Part shown: positions 7,788 to 16,920 of the stretch, one piece after another
Position numbering within the stretch: the stretch's first letter is position 1
Layout of the letters: each line of letters opens with the position of its first letter
Assembly (NCBI RefSeq): GCF_030056665.1
Contig: NZ_JASHIG010000031.1
Direction: 5' to 3' (one strand)
From: Flectobacillus roseus
GTDB taxonomy: Bacteria; Bacteroidota; Bacteroidia; Cytophagales; Spirosomataceae
Length of the DNA: 64,000 nt
Notes under the pieces: model-generated
Databases searched by the model: none
What the model was told of the DNA's origin: nothing
What the model saw: the letters and a program-made list of their open reading frames with translations, nothing else
Program-made: the position numbers and the translations under genes

Positions 7788-9317
7788 ATGTCAGTAAAAA
7801 AATATATCGCAACATTACTCATTGGTAGCCAGTTGTTATCAGCTTGTACCACTGAATTTTTGGAGGTAACTCCCAAAGGAACCAACCTCGAAGCTAACTA
7901 TTATCGTAATCAAACTGAAGCGTTCAACGGGTTAGTGGCGGCATACGATGTGGTTGGTTGGCAAGGAGGCGGTTATGTCACCAAAGTGGGTGCTATGAAT
8001 GCCGCGTCTGACGACCACTACGCTGGTGGTGGTGGACCTAATGATATTTCAGACTTTCAAGTTATCTCTAACTATACTTTAACTCCTGACCGAGGTCCAC
8101 AGGGAGAATTATGGAGAAAAGGATTTTCTGGTATCTTTCGTGCCAACACTATCCTTACCAAGCTCCCTGGCGTTCCAATGGACGAAACCTTGAAAAAGCG
8201 CTACACAGCAGAAGGAAAGTTTTTGAGAGCGTATTTTTATTTTGATTTAGTACGTCTTTTCAAAAATATTCCACTATTTACCAAACCTGTAGAAGCTAGC
8301 CAGATGTACAATGTAGTACAAGCTGCTCCTAGTGAAGTATATGCACAGATTGAGAAGGATATAAAAGAGGCATTAGCAGACCTTCCTGCTACCGTTCCAG
8401 TGGCTACTGAAGGTGGTCGTGCTACACAAGGTGCTGCTCATGCACTTTTGGGTAAAGTGTATTTGCAACAAGAGAAATTCACAGAGGCGGCTTCAGAATT
8501 TGCCCTCGTAAATGGCACGCCTGGCGGTTCAAATCAGTATGGTTATAAGTTACTCAACAACTTTTCTGACCTTTGGAAAGTAACTAACAAATACAATAGT
8601 GAATCAATTTTTGAGATTGCTTACACAAATACTTCGGCAGGAAACTGGAACTGCGTGGCTTGTACAGAGGGGAATTTATTGAATATTTTGGTTGGTCCAC
8701 GTGGCTATCGTTCACTAAAATCTGATGCTCCTGACTATGTTTCGGGCTGGAGCTTTTTAGTTGTAACACCAGATTTATTTAATGCCATGCATTATGACCC
8801 ACGCTTAAATTCGACGATTGCGAACTTAGATAGTTTGGAGAAAAACGGGATTGCTGGCTACGAAAAAGGCTATATGAATACAGGTTATTTCTTGGAAAAA
8901 TTTGCAGGTCGTAACTCATTCAAATGGACTGGCGCAGGTAATATGGAGTTGAATTTCCCACAAAATATGTACGAAATTCGCTTGGCGGATACATATTTGC
9001 TCGAAGCGGAAGCCTTAGTTAGAGGTGGTGGAGACTTAAAACGTGCAGCTACGTTGCTGAATGCCGTTCGTAATCGTGCCTACAAAAGCACAACTGGTAA
9101 CATAGCTGCTACCCTCGAAAATATCATTAAAGAACGTCGTTTGGAGTTGGCTGGTGAAGGTCACCGTTGGTTTGACTTGGTACGTTGGAAAATTGCACCT
9201 CAAGTATTGGGAAGTCGTGGTTTCCAAGCTGGAAAACATGAAATTTTACCTATTCCTTTGTTAGAAATGGATAACACCAAAATCCAACAAAGCAAAGAAT
9301 GGGGAGGTACAAAGTAG
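7788..9317 (+). CDS. SusD/RagB-family glycan-binding lipoprotein
   Basis: A 509-residue lipoprotein: signal peptide MSVKKYIATLLIGSQLLSAC with lipobox LLSAC (lipidated Cys20). The rest is the SusD fold: EVTPKGTNLEANYY, TPR-like helices (YTAEGKFLRAYFYFDLVRLF, GAAHALLGKVYLQQEKFTEA) and the C-terminal hallmark ERRLELAGEGHRWFDLVRWK. SusD sits as a lid on SusC at the outer face and captures oligosaccharides. The preceding gene is its SusC partner, and a GH16 lipoprotein follows. Ligand-binding aromatic residues cannot be assigned by eye. Confidence 0.95.
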   Translation: MSVKKYIATLLIGSQLLSACTTEFLEVTPKGTNLEANYYRNQTEAFNGLVAAYDVVGWQGGGYVTKVGAMNAASDDHYAGGGGPNDISDFQVISNYTLTPDRGPQGELWRKGFSGIFRANTILTKLPGVPMDETLKKRYTAEGKFLRAYFYFDLVRLFKNIPLFTKPVEASQMYNVVQAAPSEVYAQIEKDIKEALADLPATVPVATEGGRATQGAAHALLGKVYLQQEKFTEAASEFALVNGTPGGSNQYGYKLLNNFSDLWKVTNKYNSESIFEIAYTNTSAGNWNCVACTEGNLLNILVGPRGYRSLKSDAPDYVSGWSFLVVTPDLFNAMHYDPRLNSTIANLDSLEKNGIAGYEKGYMNTGYFLEKFAGRNSFKWTGAGNMELNFPQNMYEIRLADTYLLEAEALVRGGGDLKRAATLLNAVRNRAYKSTTGNIAATLENIIKERRLELAGEGHRWFDLVRWKIAPQVLGSRGFQAGKHEILPIPLLEMDNTKIQQSKEWGGTK

Positions 9318-9366
9318 ATTAATTGATAAACATTAGCTTAAAATACAAAAGAATTATATTACTCCC

Positions 9367-9600
9367 TAGTTCGAGACTAAGTCTCGGACTAGCTTTTGTT
9401 TCAGTTTATGAACTGTATAAAAAAATAAGTCCAAGACAAAGTCTTGAACTTGGCATAAGTTGCCTTAGTACCTTCTAGTCCGAGACTAAGTCTCGGACTA
9501 TCTTTTGTTCCAGTTTTAAACTGTATAAAAAAATAAGTCCAAGACAAAGTCTTGAACTAGACATTTATTACATTCGTACTCTCTAGCTCGAGACAAGCTT
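9367..9600. repeat. Tandem pair of a 109-base repeat with complementary words
   Basis: Two consecutive copies begin at 9367 and 9476. Each carries TAGTYCGAGACTAAGTCTCG, a CAGTTT..AACTG palindrome, a TAAAAAAATAAG tract and CCAAGACAAAGTCTTGAACT. A third, truncated copy begins near 9582. Related copies occur at 16708-16909, 47121-47170 and 47757-47806. GAGACTAAGTCTC and AAGACAAAGTCTT are short palindromes. The 344-base susD-GH16 gap 9318-9661 contains nothing else recognised. Confidence 0.65.
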
Positions 9601-9661
9601 TTTTTCTTCTCATCTTCAAATCTCCAAATTTTCAAATTATCAAATTATAACCCCTTTTTCT

Positions 9662-10534
9662 ATGAAAAACATAGTCTTAAAAAAAGCTATTGGCGCACTG
9701 TGCTTTTTGGGTGTAAGCACACTTTACTCCTGCTCAGGGCAACCCAAACCCACACCTTCTCCTGTTGTGGTAACGATTCCTCCATTGGTAGATAAAGCTT
9801 GGGACTTTGAAACAACTCCTACTTGGGCAGATGAATTTGACTATGCGGGAGCACCCAATCCAAAGCTCTGGGACTATGATATTGGTGGTACTGGATGGGG
9901 TAACAACGAGCTTCAGTATTATACCAACAGCACCAACAATGCCTTGGTAAAAGATGGTAAACTCAGTATCATTGCCAGAAAAGAATCATTGGGAGGTAAA
10001 GATTATACCTCAACCAGATTAGTATCTCGACAAAAAGGGGATTTTCTCTATGGTCGTTTCGAAATCAAAGCGAAGCTTCCGAAAGGCTTAGGCACGTGGC
10101 CTGCTATTTGGATGCTCCCTACCGATTGGGCGTATGGCGGCTGGCCAAATTCTGGTGAAATTGACATTATGGAACATGTGGGTTATGACCCGAATGTCGT
10201 ACATATTAGCACCCATTCTCTGGCATATTATTTCAAAATCAATACACAAAAAACTGCCGTTAAAACAATCCCTACAGCCATCACCGACTATCATTTGTAT
10301 CGGGTAGATTGGACTCCTTATGCTATTCGAGGATATATTGACAATGAGAAGATTTTTGAATTTGTGAACGAAAACAAAAGTTATGCCGAATGGCCGTTTG
10401 ATAAAAGATTCCATATATTATTGAATCTTGCCATTGGTGGCGATTGGGGTGGTGCCAAAGGCGTAGACAATTCAATATTCCCTTGCCAAATGGATATTGA
10501 TTATGTACGTGTTTACAAGATGATTGACAAATAA
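9662..10534 (+). CDS. GH16 beta-glucanase lipoprotein (laminarinase-like)
   Basis: A 290-residue lipoprotein: signal peptide with lipobox LYSC (Cys24), a Pro-rich linker to about residue 45, then a complete GH16 jelly-roll starting at TWADEFD. The catalytic motif GEIDIMEH gives nucleophile Glu166, Asp168 and acid/base Glu171; it is the short ExDxxE form. TWPAIWMLP and the final MDIDYVRVYK are typical of the 1,3(4)-beta-glucanase/laminarinase branch. The enzyme probably sits on the cell surface and cuts the glucan into pieces for SusCD. It follows susD after 344 repeat-rich bases and converges with the regulator gene. Exact linkage specificity is not readable. Confidence 0.9.
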   Translation: MKNIVLKKAIGALCFLGVSTLYSCSGQPKPTPSPVVVTIPPLVDKAWDFETTPTWADEFDYAGAPNPKLWDYDIGGTGWGNNELQYYTNSTNNALVKDGKLSIIARKESLGGKDYTSTRLVSRQKGDFLYGRFEIKAKLPKGLGTWPAIWMLPTDWAYGGWPNSGEIDIMEHVGYDPNVVHISTHSLAYYFKINTQKTAVKTIPTAITDYHLYRVDWTPYAIRGYIDNEKIFEFVNENKSYAEWPFDKRFHILLNLAIGGDWGGAKGVDNSIFPCQMDIDYVRVYKMIDK

Positions 10535-10539
10535 CCTCC

Positions 10540-10667
10540 GTAGAGACGTTGCACGCAACGTCTTCTTGAAGAATGATCTAATACGATTTGAAATAAAATA
10601 ATCTACCATGTCTTATCATATTTCAATTTGAAAATTTGTTTGGAGACGTTGCGTGCAACGTCTCTAC
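10540..10667. terminator. 24-base perfect inverted repeat between convergent genes
   Basis: GTAGAGACGTTGCACGCAAC plus GTCT (10540-10563) is the exact reverse complement of 10644-10667. Each arm also contains its own palindrome GACGTTGC/GCAACGTC. It lies between the stop codons of the convergent GH16 and regulator genes, so it may work as a bidirectional terminator. GTAGAGACG-type palindromes are dispersed repeats in other bacteria. Confidence 0.55.
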
Positions 10668-10711
10668 AGGTTTTAATCCGAAATCCAGTATCCCAAATCT
10701 ACAATCGAAAT

Positions 10712-13603
10712 CTATTCTTCGTAAATGCTTAGGAAATAACTAAAGAAATTAACCTCAGAAGGTAGTTGTAGTTTCTTTCGTAAACGATACCTACTTACTT
10801 CAACGCTTCTTGCGGAGATATTCATGAGTTGAGCAATTTCTTTGGTAGAAAGGTTCATTCTTAAATACGCACAAAGCTTTAGTTCACTTGGGCTTAGATT
10901 GGGGAATCGCTCTTTGATGACCATCAAAAAATTACTATGAACACTATCGAAGTGCATCGAAAATTGGTTCCAATCGGTCTCAACTGTATTCTCATCGTCA
11001 ACCGTTTTCATCATGCGTTTCAAATCTTCCTTGATTTCCTCCACATTGCCAGACTTATACATTTTACCCAAATCTTGTTTGAGCTTGGTCAGTAATTCCG
11101 CTTTTTGAACTAAATACATCGCTGAGGAAGCCAGTTCGGCATTTTTATGTATAATTTCTGCCTCTAATTTTTCATTTTTTAGGCTGACAATCTCTTTTTC
11201 ATTTTTATCTAATTCCAATTGGTGCATATACATCAATTGCTTTTGTTCTTTTTGAAACGAGACTTGCTGGTCGATAAATTTTTGTTGTTGCCAACGAAAC
11301 AATCTCCAAAAGGCAACTGACAACAGCAAAAAATAGAAAATATAAGCCCAGATTGTCAAATACCAAGGTGGCAAAATGATGATTTGATAAGAAGAAATAT
11401 CAGATTCTTGCCCCAAATTATTTCTTGCTTTGACCTTAAACAAATAGGTTCCTGCTGGCAATTGGGTATATTCTTTACTTGTCTTTTTGGTCCACGCCGA
11501 CCACGTAGCATCAAAACCTTCTAACTGACAAGCATATTCTACCGTTTGAAGTTGATGATAGAGTGTAGAGGAATATTCGAATGTTAATCGGTCAAAATCA
11601 CTGTCTATCTCGGTATTTTTTGCCTTCTCTGTACTTTTGATTCCACCGAAAAAGACACTATCTATTTTCCCCGAAGCACTAATTTCACTAATCAGCACAT
11701 TTACCTTACTCAGCTTTTGTCGATACGCCTTGTAATTGATATGAAAAAAGCCTTTCTCCCCTCCTACGATAACATTTTCTAGATTCATGGGATTGATAAA
11801 CTCAAAGCCCGAGACTAAACGATTATTTAATTCAGGAAAATAGATTACTTGTGGCTTATGATTAGAAAAATCCAAAACGCCGATTCTATTATCTGCGATA
11901 AACCAGACGTTTCCATCTTGGTCTTCTTTGAGATAATACATTTTCATTCCTTTAAAATAGGGCATTAATAAAGAACAAGGAACAAATTTGTCGGTATGAA
12001 TATTGTATTCAAAAATGCCATTTTCAGAAGCAATAATCACTCTGTTTTTAAGACGATACACAAAACTATTATTTTCCGAAAGTGCCAAGCCTTCTTTCGC
12101 TCCATATAACTTCACTTCGGTTCGTAAAGAATCTTTGATCAAAACCCTAAACACCCCCTTATAGGGATGGGTTGTCCAAATAGCTTTGTCATTATTGGGA
12201 TCAATACAGACAAAACGAGAAGAAATATGAAAATTATCTACCCTTTTATCTACCGAAAATTGTCCATTTTTATAATTCCAAAACTTCAAACCATTGTAAT
12301 TTCCTGCTACCAATCGAGCGGTAGGTTGCAAACTCGAAAGTGGCACAAAAGTCCAATACCCCCCATTATCATCTATTTTTTGAGCACTTTTTGCGTTTAC
12401 TATATATGCTCCCTCATGATGCCCCATCAAGAGCTGACGATTAATGACTTGTAAATTCCATACTTGACCAGTCGAGTTAGGGACTTTTCGGAAGGCACTT
12501 TTTTCATAACTCAAATCACCCTGTTCCTTAATGGGCGCCACATACAAGCCGTTGGCAGTTCCCAAATACAAATTTCCTTGATACAACGCCGAAGCATATC
12601 CTCCAGCATCAGCATCTTGCATAATCGAAATGCTTTTGATGGCATTGTTGGTCGCCACGAAGGCAATTCCGTTGTCTAAGCCCAACCAAAGATTTTTTTG
12701 TTTATCTAAAAAGCTACTGAGAATATTATTGTTATTTAGCCCTTCAGTTTTTGAAAAGTGTTGAATAAAATTTCCATGAATATCGATGATATAACAACCA
12801 TTCAGGCTCGTCGAGAGCGCTATTTGAGTAGCATTAATTTGAACAGCATGATAGATACGATATTTGCTAATTTCGGTAATAAATGATGTAGCAAATGCTT
12901 GAACGCGCTGTGTATTTAGCCAATACAGCCCATTCTCAAAAGTTGAAATCAATGATAATTCCTTTGAAATAGGTACAATGGAGGTAACTAGCTGTTTGCC
13001 CAACAATTGCAAATCTGTACTAAAAGGTATCCATTGTCCATTTTCGAAATACAATAATCCTTTATCAAAATCTTGTGCGATTAGTTTTTCTGAACTTTTA
13101 CCTAAAAAACGCCAGTGAGAAGAAGGTCTATACACCGAAATTTTATTGGCTTTGTATTCAAAAATGCGACTGCTAGAACGGAAAAAAACGGATTCTTTCC
13201 ACACACAAACATTCCAAACATCATAAAAAGTTTGGTCTTTTTCAGGCAAGAGTTGCTTTAAAGAATGATATGCCAATACCCCATTTTCACTTGGACTGAA
13301 GTAGCCAATTTCATTTTCACCGCCCACATAAATCTTACCATCCGAAGCAATCGCCAAGGAACGAACTTTGGTTTTGGAAGGCAAATGATACTTTCGCCAA
13401 TAGTTACCATCAAAAGTCAAAAGACCTTCATTATTAGCAAAATACATCCGTCCAGCAGCATCTTGTTGTATACCCCAGTTTTGCGTTCCAGCAAGATATT
13501 GATTTTTGGTATAGTTATTTATCTCTGGCAAACCAATGGTATTTTGACCAAATGAGACAGATATCGGAAGAAGTAATATGATTGATAGGATTAGTCGGTT
13601 CAT
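10712..13603 (-). CDS. Membrane-spanning one-component regulator: propeller, Y_Y_Y, LuxR-type HTH
   Basis: A 963-residue protein. Residues 1-19 are a signal peptide (ILSIILLLPISVSFGQ). About 25-670 is a two-component-regulator-type beta-propeller (repeats such as NLWLGLDNGIAF, GNVWFIADNRIGVLDF). About 677-746 is a Y_Y_Y domain with the classic YACQLEGFDATWSAW and LPAGTYLFKVKARN. One transmembrane helix (TIWAYIFYFLLLSVAFWRLF, about 749-769) leads to a cytoplasmic coiled coil (about 785-865) and a LuxR-type HTH (LSPSELKLCAYLRMNLSTKE, ARSVEVSRYRLRKKL, about 900-948). No kinase or receiver domain is present. It probably senses glucan fragments in the periplasm and acts directly on DNA, like SusR. 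Boxes at 13690 and 4166 are the proposed targets (inference). Confidence 0.85.
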   Translation of the reverse strand: MNRLILSIILLLPISVSFGQNTIGLPEINNYTKNQYLAGTQNWGIQQDAAGRMYFANNEGLLTFDGNYWRKYHLPSKTKVRSLAIASDGKIYVGGENEIGYFSPSENGVLAYHSLKQLLPEKDQTFYDVWNVCVWKESVFFRSSSRIFEYKANKISVYRPSSHWRFLGKSSEKLIAQDFDKGLLYFENGQWIPFSTDLQLLGKQLVTSIVPISKELSLISTFENGLYWLNTQRVQAFATSFITEISKYRIYHAVQINATQIALSTSLNGCYIIDIHGNFIQHFSKTEGLNNNNILSSFLDKQKNLWLGLDNGIAFVATNNAIKSISIMQDADAGGYASALYQGNLYLGTANGLYVAPIKEQGDLSYEKSAFRKVPNSTGQVWNLQVINRQLLMGHHEGAYIVNAKSAQKIDDNGGYWTFVPLSSLQPTARLVAGNYNGLKFWNYKNGQFSVDKRVDNFHISSRFVCIDPNNDKAIWTTHPYKGVFRVLIKDSLRTEVKLYGAKEGLALSENNSFVYRLKNRVIIASENGIFEYNIHTDKFVPCSLLMPYFKGMKMYYLKEDQDGNVWFIADNRIGVLDFSNHKPQVIYFPELNNRLVSGFEFINPMNLENVIVGGEKGFFHINYKAYRQKLSKVNVLISEISASGKIDSVFFGGIKSTEKAKNTEIDSDFDRLTFEYSSTLYHQLQTVEYACQLEGFDATWSAWTKKTSKEYTQLPAGTYLFKVKARNNLGQESDISSYQIIILPPWYLTIWAYIFYFLLLSVAFWRLFRWQQQKFIDQQVSFQKEQKQLMYMHQLELDKNEKEIVSLKNEKLEAEIIHKNAELASSAMYLVQKAELLTKLKQDLGKMYKSGNVEEIKEDLKRMMKTVDDENTVETDWNQFSMHFDSVHSNFLMVIKERFPNLSPSELKLCAYLRMNLSTKEIAQLMNISARSVEVSRYRLRKKLQLPSEVNFFSYFLSIYEE

Positions 13604-13689
13604 GAAACGATACAGGCGATGTGTGTATTTTAAAACAAATATCTGGCAAAAAGTCCAAAATATTATAGTTTTCTATCCTTATTGTCCTA

Positions 13690-13711
13690 ATGTTGGGGTA
13701 ATGTAGGGGCA
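13690..13711 (+). promoter_or_regulatory. Tandem-repeat activator box between the regulator and GH5 genes
   Basis: ATGTTGGGGTA (13690-13700) is followed directly by ATGTAGGGGCA (13701-13711). The first half is identical to the second half of box A at 4177-4187. The site ends 29 bases before the -7 element at 13741 and lies 87 bases upstream of the divergent regulator gene, so it could also allow autoregulation. The 386-base gap 13604-13989 contains nothing else recognised beyond the promoter. Confidence 0.6.
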
Positions 13712-13740
13712 CAATTTTATTAATCCTGATATAGTATTTC

Positions 13741-13748
13741 TACTTTTG
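13741..13748 (+). promoter_or_regulatory. GH5 gene -7 element TACTTTTG
   Basis: The element is identical to the susC -7 element. No clear -33 TTG is present at the right distance, which fits an activator-dependent promoter. The leader to the GTG at 13990 would be long, about 235 bases. Confidence 0.5.
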
Positions 13749-13989
13749 ACAAACAATTACTACGCTACCTATTCCTAAAATATATCTGTGTTAGTTTTAA
13801 CCTTTCTTCCTATTTAAAATCTTGAAAACAAGTTTTGCTAATTTTTTATATATCCAATTTCTTTAAAAACTATAAATTCATTGTCTTTATGATTTGGGTC
13901 TTCTGGCGTTAATTCTAGTTGGAGATTAGGGTTTTAATTCATAGCTAGACCCAAAACATAAGGATTTAATAACCCTTCAGAACAAAACA

Positions 13990-15714
13990 GTGAAAAAGTG
14001 TATGTTAACTCTTGTCCTAGCGATTATCTCGGTAATCGCTCAGGCTCAAGGATTTTTGAAAGCTAAAGGAAAAATTATCACCGACTCGAACGGGAACAAG
14101 ATAATCTTACGAGGCATGGGGCTGGGTGGCTGGATGTTGCAAGAAGGCTATATGTTTAAACTTGGAAATATTGGTCAGCAATATCAAATCAAAGCCCGAA
14201 TTCAGGAGCTTGTTGGACAAGACGCCACTGATAAATTTTATCAACAATGGCTCGAAAAACATACCCAAAAAGCCGACATTGATTCAATGGCGGCATGGGG
14301 GTTCAATTCTATCAGGTTGCCCATGCACTATGATTTATATACCCTTTCGGTAGAAAAAGAACCCATTGCAGGACAAAACACATGGTTAGAAAAAGGCTTT
14401 GCTATGACTGATAGCTTATTGGCTTGGTGCAAAGCCAATAAAATGTATTTGATTTTAGATTTACACGCAGCGCCTGGCGGACAAGGGAATGATTTAGCTA
14501 TTTCTGATCGTAATCCAAATATGCCATCCTTATGGGAAAGTCGTGATAATCAATTGAAGGTAATTGCTCTTTGGAAAAAACTCGCAGAAAGATACGCCAA
14601 CGAACCTTGGATTGGAGGTTATGACATTATCAACGAACCCAATTGGGGCTTTCAGGATGCAAAGGATTTTAGAGGAACAGAAGAAAAACTCAATCTTCCA
14701 CTACGAAACCTGATGATTGAAATTACAAAGGCGATTCGTGAGGTAGACAACAATCATATTATCATTATTGAAGGAAATGGTTTTGGGAATAATTACCGTG
14801 GAATTCTGCCTACGTGGGACAATAATATGGTATTGAGTTTTCATAAATATGGAAATTTTAATACCAAGGCCGCTATTCAAAATTTCTTGAATCTTAGAGA
14901 TGAATACAATGTACCGCTTTGGTTAGGCGAATCGGGCGAAAACTCTAACAATTGGTTTACCGAAGCGATCCGTTTGGTCGAATCGCATGATATTGGTTGG
15001 GCATGGTGGCAGTCCAAAAAAATGGGCATTAATAACCCTTGGGAAATCAAAATAACGCCCTCTTACCAAAAGCTTTTGGATTACTGGAACAACAAAGGTC
15101 CTAAGCCGAGCAAAGAAGAAGCACAAACCTCTTTAGACGAACTTATTTCACTCATCCAACTTCCTAATAACCAACCCCACGCCGACGTGATTGATGCGAT
15201 GTTTAGACAAGTAAAAGAGCATAAAGCTGTGGCTTTCAAAACACATCGCATCGGCTCATCGGTTACCATTCCTGCGGTTGATTTTGACTTAGGAGGGCAA
15301 CGAATTGGGTATTATGATAAAGATACTGCTAGTTATCACTATACCCCAGGCGTCAATACACAAGGAAATCGGGGAAAAGCATATCGCAACGATGGTGTAG
15401 ACATTCAATTAGAAGATGGGCAATATCAGGTATTTTCGATTGAAAATGATGAATGGTTGGGCTATACGATTGAGGTAGAAAAAGCCAAAAAATATCAAAT
15501 AAATCTAGAAGTAGCCTCAAAAGAAGCAGAAGGTCAAATAGAAATATGGAGCAATGATCAATTGTTGTCTACTACAAAAATCAAACCTACAGGCAATGAC
15601 AAAAATTGGAAATGGGTGAAAGCTGGTAATATCCCGTTAAATAAAGGTACCCAGCAGCTTCGAATCAAATTTGTGAAAGGAAATATTTTATTTAGAACTA
15701 TCCAACTCAATTAA
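13990..15714 (+). CDS. GH5-family secreted beta-glucanase with C-terminal CBM6-like domain
   Basis: A 574-residue protein with a GTG start and a signal peptide (MLTLVLAIISVIAQAQ). Residues ~20-370 form a GH5 barrel: RGMGLGGWMLQEGYMF, GFNSIRLPMHYDL, YLILDLHAAPGGQGND, acid/base Glu216 in YDIINEPNWG and nucleophile Glu314 in LWLGESGENSN. The C-terminal part (about 415-574) looks like a CBM6-type sandwich (DGVDIQLEDGQYQVFSIEND, YQINLEVAS, QQLRIKFVKGNILF). The N-terminal style resembles exo-1,3- or 1,6-beta-glucanases, which complements the GH16. No lipobox and no T9SS tail is visible, so it is probably periplasmic. It shares the tandem-repeat box and -7 element with susC. Confidence 0.85.
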   Translation: MKKCMLTLVLAIISVIAQAQGFLKAKGKIITDSNGNKIILRGMGLGGWMLQEGYMFKLGNIGQQYQIKARIQELVGQDATDKFYQQWLEKHTQKADIDSMAAWGFNSIRLPMHYDLYTLSVEKEPIAGQNTWLEKGFAMTDSLLAWCKANKMYLILDLHAAPGGQGNDLAISDRNPNMPSLWESRDNQLKVIALWKKLAERYANEPWIGGYDIINEPNWGFQDAKDFRGTEEKLNLPLRNLMIEITKAIREVDNNHIIIIEGNGFGNNYRGILPTWDNNMVLSFHKYGNFNTKAAIQNFLNLRDEYNVPLWLGESGENSNNWFTEAIRLVESHDIGWAWWQSKKMGINNPWEIKITPSYQKLLDYWNNKGPKPSKEEAQTSLDELISLIQLPNNQPHADVIDAMFRQVKEHKAVAFKTHRIGSSVTIPAVDFDLGGQRIGYYDKDTASYHYTPGVNTQGNRGKAYRNDGVDIQLEDGQYQVFSIENDEWLGYTIEVEKAKKYQINLEVASKEAEGQIEIWSNDQLLSTTKIKPTGNDKNWKWVKAGNIPLNKGTQQLRIKFVKGNILFRTIQLN

Positions 15715-15770
15715 TACTTAATAACCCTTCGTTCTATGTCGAGCCAGTTCATTTTTGGACTGGCTTATTT

Positions 15771-15800
15771 TTTGTAAAATAAGGCAAAAACTTATCTTTG
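15771..15800 (+). promoter_or_regulatory. Near-consensus promoter of the pirin gene
   Basis: TTTG at 15771-15774, an 18-base spacer, then TATCTTTG at 15793-15800. The ATG at 15804 begins three bases later, which implies a leaderless or nearly leaderless transcript. Confidence 0.65.
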
Positions 15801-15803
15801 TAT

Positions 15804-16688
15804 ATGTCAAATCTAAGCCATATTATCGAAGAAAGACCGCACGAAGTTGGGAACTTCTGGGTAGGTCGATTGCTACCATTCCGTACCAAGCGAATGGTGG
15901 GTCCTTTTACTTTTATCGACCACATGGGGCCAACACAGCTCCAAGATTATGAAAACTTCGATGTCGGACCGCATCCACACATTGGGTTGTCTACCCTCAC
16001 CTATCTTTTTGAAGGCAGTATAATGCACAGAGACAGCCTAGGAACACAGATGGAAATTCAACCAGGGGCTGTCAACTGGATGACCGCAGGTAAAGGAATC
16101 GTTCACTCCGAACGTACGCCAGACTATTTAAGACATTCGCCTAAATTTCTACATGGTCTACAAATTTGGGTTGCGTTACCCAAACATCTAGAAACTATGG
16201 AGCCTAGTTTTTTCCATGCCGAAGCCGACACTTTACCTTCATGGGAAGAAGATGGCGTACAATACAAACTCATTGCAGGCGAAGCCTTAGGGCATCAATC
16301 TCCCGTACCAGTATATAGTCCTCTTTTTTTACTAGAAATCAAATCTACTGATAAAAAAACGGTCAAAATCGGTAGTTCTCTTTTTGGCGAGGCAGCCATG
16401 TATATTTTGGAGGGAAGTGTGGAAAGCGAAGGGAATGTGTATGAACCCAAAAGAATTCTAGTGGCCAAAGATGCTTCACTTTGTGAATTTACGATAGGTG
16501 AAAATACAACCATTTATATCTTTGGTGGAGAGCCATTTCCAGAAGAAAGATTTATGTTTTGGAATTTTGTAGCAAGTGATAAAGAAATGCTAGAAGAGGC
16601 TAAACAACGTTGGCAAGACCAGTTATTCCCCAAAATAGAAGGCGAAACAGGCTTTGTTCCTTTGCCTGTGATTGGAAAAGTTTCTTAA
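15804..16688 (+). CDS. Pirin-family protein
   Basis: A bicupin protein of 294 residues starting at ATG 15804; a TTG two codons upstream lies inside the promoter and is not used here. The N-terminal cupin has the pirin metal-site motif FDVGPHPHIGLSTLTYLFEG with HRDS (His ligands) and the signature MTAGKGIVHSERTP. The C-terminal cupin follows (YSPLFLLEIKSTDKKTVKIG, AAMYILEGSVE). Bacterial pirins include quercetinases and redox-sensing regulators; no function is assigned here. It is a single gene with its own promoter and appears unrelated to the glucan locus. Confidence 0.9.
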   Translation: MSNLSHIIEERPHEVGNFWVGRLLPFRTKRMVGPFTFIDHMGPTQLQDYENFDVGPHPHIGLSTLTYLFEGSIMHRDSLGTQMEIQPGAVNWMTAGKGIVHSERTPDYLRHSPKFLHGLQIWVALPKHLETMEPSFFHAEADTLPSWEEDGVQYKLIAGEALGHQSPVPVYSPLFLLEIKSTDKKTVKIGSSLFGEAAMYILEGSVESEGNVYEPKRILVAKDASLCEFTIGENTTIYIFGGEPFPEERFMFWNFVASDKEMLEEAKQRWQDQLFPKIEGETGFVPLPVIGKVS

Positions 16689-16707
16689 GTATTTTTGAAG
16701 AATTGCC

Positions 16708-16909
16708 TAGTTCGAGACTAAGTATTATTGCTGAATTATGAGTTGTGAATTGTGAATGTAAAATTTTAATTATCAATGTCTTACATCTTCAAATGATCAA
16801 ATCTTTTGATTACTGGACAAAATGAGCAATAGATTTTTTGGAGTACTGAATTTTATAAAAACAGTTTAAAACTGTTTAAAAAATAAGTCCAAGACTAAGT
16901 CTTGAACTA
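16708..16909. repeat. Split dispersed repeat containing other repeat words
   Basis: The head of the 9367-type repeat (TAGTTCGAGACTAAGT, 16708) and its tail (CAGTTTAAAACTG, then AAGTCCAAGACTAAGTCTTG, 16862-16906) are separated by about 130 bases of another family (GAGTTGTGAATTGTGAATG, TTTTAATTATCAATGTCTTA, CATCTTCAAATGATCAAATC). That second family recurs at 40195-40262 without the first, which suggests a nested insertion. Confidence 0.55.
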
Positions 16910-16920
16910 AGAAGTTTCAG

